Origin: Chloroflexota bacterium
GTDB taxonomy: Bacteria; Chloroflexota; Dehalococcoidia; Lucifugimonadales; UBA3495
Assembly: GCA_026710825.1 (NCBI GenBank)
Contig: JAPOQH010000079.1
Coordinates: 1-44,840, forward strand
Direction: 5' to 3'
DNA length: 44,840 bases
The notes beneath the pieces were generated by a model. That model searched no databases and was not told the origin of the DNA. It was given only the letters and a program-made list of their open reading frames with translations. The translations under genes and the position numbers were made by a program. This document shows, in pieces, positions 43,614-44,840 of this stretch. The number at the start of each line of letters is the position of its first letter. Within the stretch, counting starts at the first letter, position 1.

Positions 43614-44063
43614 TCACCGACCGGACCGCATGCCGATGTTGATGCTGTGTTCGGGCGCGTAGGGCAGGAGCGCCAGGTAGCGAGCCCGCTTGATCGCCTG
43701 GGACAGCAGGCGCTGGTTTTTGGCGGACGTGCCGGTCTTGCGGGTGGGCTCGATCTTGCCCTGTTCGGAGATATAACGGCGCAGACGGTCAACGTCCTTG
43801 TAGTTGGGAACCACGCCCTCTACGGTGAACGCGCAGACGCGGCGACGCGGACCATAACGCCGACCACCACGGCCGCCACCACGGGGACCACCGCGTCCGG
43901 GGGGTCGTCCGCCAGGTCCGCCAGGGCGACCGCCGGGTCCACCGGGAGGGCCACCGGGCCGGTTACCGAAGCCGCCGGTGGCAGGGCGCGGCGCGCCCCC
44001 GTCGGCAGGTGCGCCCTGCGGCGCGTTGGATGGGGGAGGAGAGGACGGTGCTGGTGTAGTCAT
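43614..44063 (-). CDS. rpsR: Ribosomal protein bS18 with a long basic Gly/Pro/Arg-rich N-terminal extension
   Basis: bS18 sits on the platform of the 30S subunit against bS6. The 149-residue product is about twice the family length. The conserved core runs from about residue 73 to the end: [34 protein letters not shown] and [22 protein letters not shown]. Residues 1-72 are Ala/Pro-rich then Gly/Pro/Arg-rich ([23 protein letters not shown]), strongly basic (only one acidic residue). ATG 44063 has GGAGG 10 nt upstream, so the extension is in the translated frame. The gene lies in the classical rpsF-ssb-rpsR order; rplI does not follow. Confidence 0.96.
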   Translation of the reverse strand: MTTPAPSSPPPSNAPQGAPADGGAPRPATGGFGNRPGGPPGGPGGRPGGPGGRPPGRGGPRGGGRGGRRYGPRRRVCAFTVEGVVPNYKDVDRLRRYISEQGKIEPTRKTGTSAKNQRLLSQAIKRARYLALLPYAPEHSINIGMRSGR

Positions 44064-44105
44064 CTAAAGGGTTCCTCCAGCGTTAATCAAAGCTGTCGTA
44101 GAGGT

Positions 44106-44600
44106 TCAGAAAGGAAGGTCGTCAACGTCGGTGGCTGAGTCATTGCGTTCGCCGCCGCCGTAAGAACCGTAGTTGTCGCCGCGAGATGCGCCGTAGCCTG
44201 CACCCTGGGAGGCTCCGTAGCCACCTCGTTGTTCGCCGTAGCCACCGCCATTCGCGCCGCCATCTTCCGGCTGATCGCCGCGCCGGCCGAGCATTTGCAT
44301 ATCGGTTACGTTCACGTCAAGAGAGAAGCCGGGAGTGCCATCGCGACGATCATATTGCCTCGATCGCAGCCGTCCTTCGACATAAATCTGCTGACCTCTG
44401 GTGAGGTACTGGTTGCAAACATCGGCAAGCCGTCCGAACGCGGTGCAGTTGAACCATTCGGTCTCCTCCCGCTGTTCGCCGGCCGCGGTCGTGTAACGGC
44501 GGTTGCTGGCGATGGTAAAACTGGTCATCGGTTGACCGGAGGGGGAGTAGCGCATCTCCGGGTCTCGGCCGAGGTTGCCGATGATGATGATCTTGTTCAT
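44106..44600 (-). CDS. ssb: Single-stranded DNA-binding protein
   Basis: SSB coats single-stranded DNA in replication and repair. The 164-residue protein has the N-terminal OB fold: KIIIIGNLGRDPEMRYSPSG (about 3-22), FTIASNRRY, EETEWFNCTAFGRLADV and YVEGRLRSRQYDRRDG (about 72-87). A Gly/Tyr/Gln-rich linker (about 115-150) and the acidic tip DVDDLPF close it, the usual partner-binding end. ATG 44600 starts 7 nt after the rpsF stop; the longer frame to 44636 would overlap rpsF and is rejected. Translation is probably coupled, as no ribosome site is visible. Confidence 0.96.
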   Translation of the reverse strand: MNKIIIIGNLGRDPEMRYSPSGQPMTSFTIASNRRYTTAAGEQREETEWFNCTAFGRLADVCNQYLTRGQQIYVEGRLRSRQYDRRDGTPGFSLDVNVTDMQMLGRRGDQPEDGGANGGGYGEQRGGYGASQGAGYGASRGDNYGSYGGGERNDSATDVDDLPF

Positions 44601-44607
44601 GAACGGA

Positions 44608-44840
44608 TTACGCGTCGTTCTCCGGAGCGGTTTCACCGGGCGCGGGATCGGGCGACGCCACCGGCGGTGGATCGGAGGGTTCCTGAGGTTCAGGCGCCGC
44701 GGACGGCGCTTCTGCGGCGGGGGCCGGAGCTTCGGCAGAGAGGGCCGGCCCTTCTGCGGTAGGAGCCGGAGCTTCTGCGGCGGGAGCCGGAGCTTCTGCG
44801 GCGGGAGCCGGAGCTTCTGCGGCGGGAGCCGGAGCTTCTG
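44608..44840 (-). CDS. rpsF: Ribosomal protein bS6, C-terminal tail (partial)
   Basis: Only the last 77 codons are in the window; the conserved bS6 core lies beyond the edge. Identity is inferred from position just before ssb and rpsR, the universal gene order. The visible tail is made of an APAPAAE heptad repeat followed by an acidic Pro-rich end (PEPQEPSDPPP and GETAPENDA, stop). Charged residues are almost all Glu or Asp. Many S6 proteins have short acidic C-terminal tails; this one is unusually long. The repeats are 21 bp each at the DNA level. Confidence 0.75.
   Translation of the reverse strand, partial: EAPAPAAEAPAPAAEAPAPAAEAPAPTAEGPALSAEAPAPAAEAPSAAPEPQEPSDPPPVASPDPAPGETAPENDA
44708..44840. 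repeat. 21-bp tandem repeat within rpsF
   Basis: Six full copies of a 21-bp unit (44708-44833) plus the first 7 bases of another run off the window edge. On the plus strand the unit reads GCTTCTGCGGCG then GGAGCCGGA. The three copies at 44771-44833 are identical; the earlier ones carry substitutions. It keeps the reading frame (7 codons each). Confidence 0.92.

Noticed and set aside
1..44840. CRISPR arrays, insertion sequences, prophage genes
   Set aside because: No regularly spaced direct repeats, transposase motifs or phage structural genes were seen; the only tandem repeat is in-frame within rpsF.

Overview
The window is GC-rich bacterial chromosome packed with genes on both strands. I see no insertion sequence, phage gene or CRISPR array. 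The gene set suggests a monoderm, probably a member of Chloroflexota (Dehalococcoidia/SAR202-like). The reasons are a short-form IspG without insertion, a coproheme decarboxylase (HemQ type), lipobox lipoproteins without outer-membrane genes, an Eis-like acetyltransferase, actinobacterial-style MshA-like and maleylpyruvate-isomerase-like proteins, and many aerobic catabolic enzymes. The lineage is inferred from gene content only and a marker-gene tree would be needed to confirm it.

Layout. 0.6-6 kb: an unknown membrane-anchored protein, ispG, an acyl-CoA-dehydrogenase-fold flavoenzyme and proS, all on +. 6.1-8.7 kb: a medium-chain dehydrogenase with a small zinc-finger protein upstream, and the CCA-adding enzyme, on -. 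9.3-12.5 kb: a hydroxyisobutyrate-dehydrogenase-like oxidoreductase, an exported CAP-domain protein and a PhnB-like VOC protein, facing an Eis-like acetyltransferase on -. 14.4-16.5 kb: a methanethiol oxidase (SBP56) followed by a histidine-containing polytopic membrane protein. 17.2-19.6 kb: tRNA-Ile(GAU), a TRAP-type solute receptor and tRNA-Ser(GCU). 19.6-22.2 kb: miaB and nadA, ending in a strong intrinsic terminator. 22.3-25.8 kb: hemQ with a Uma2-like protein on -, then an NHL-repeat protein and a ComB-like phosphatase on +. 25.8-30.1 kb: an acyl-CoA synthetase, two tandem MDMPI/DinB-like paralogues of equal length and a surface protein, on -. 30.4-34.8 kb: an OppD/OppF ATPase pair and a zinc-ribbon/GT39-like membrane protein on +. 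34.8-44.8 kb: one long - strand series. Read in transcription order it is rpsF (cut by the window edge), ssb, rpsR, a SurA-like foldase, hom, thrC, folE, a BioF2/FemAB-like acyltransferase, an MshA-like glycosyltransferase, a DUF502 protein, a PIG-L deacetylase and a lipoprotein.

How genes work together. The rpsF-ssb-rpsR core is classical, but it is followed by threonine biosynthesis and a block (acyltransferase, glycosyltransferase, PIG-L deacetylase) that has the enzyme classes needed to make an acylated amino-sugar conjugate, as in mycothiol biosynthesis. Two proteins of the mycothiol-dependent isomerase fold lie 6 kb away. S6 and S18, which touch each other on the 30S platform, carry long low-complexity tails of opposite charge. 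A recurrent short GGGGCGA...CCCC hairpin closes several transcription units. Methanethiol oxidase and ComB hint at organosulfur metabolism.

Start codons were set by ribosome binding sites where these are visible. All functions rest on reading motifs by eye; no database search was run.
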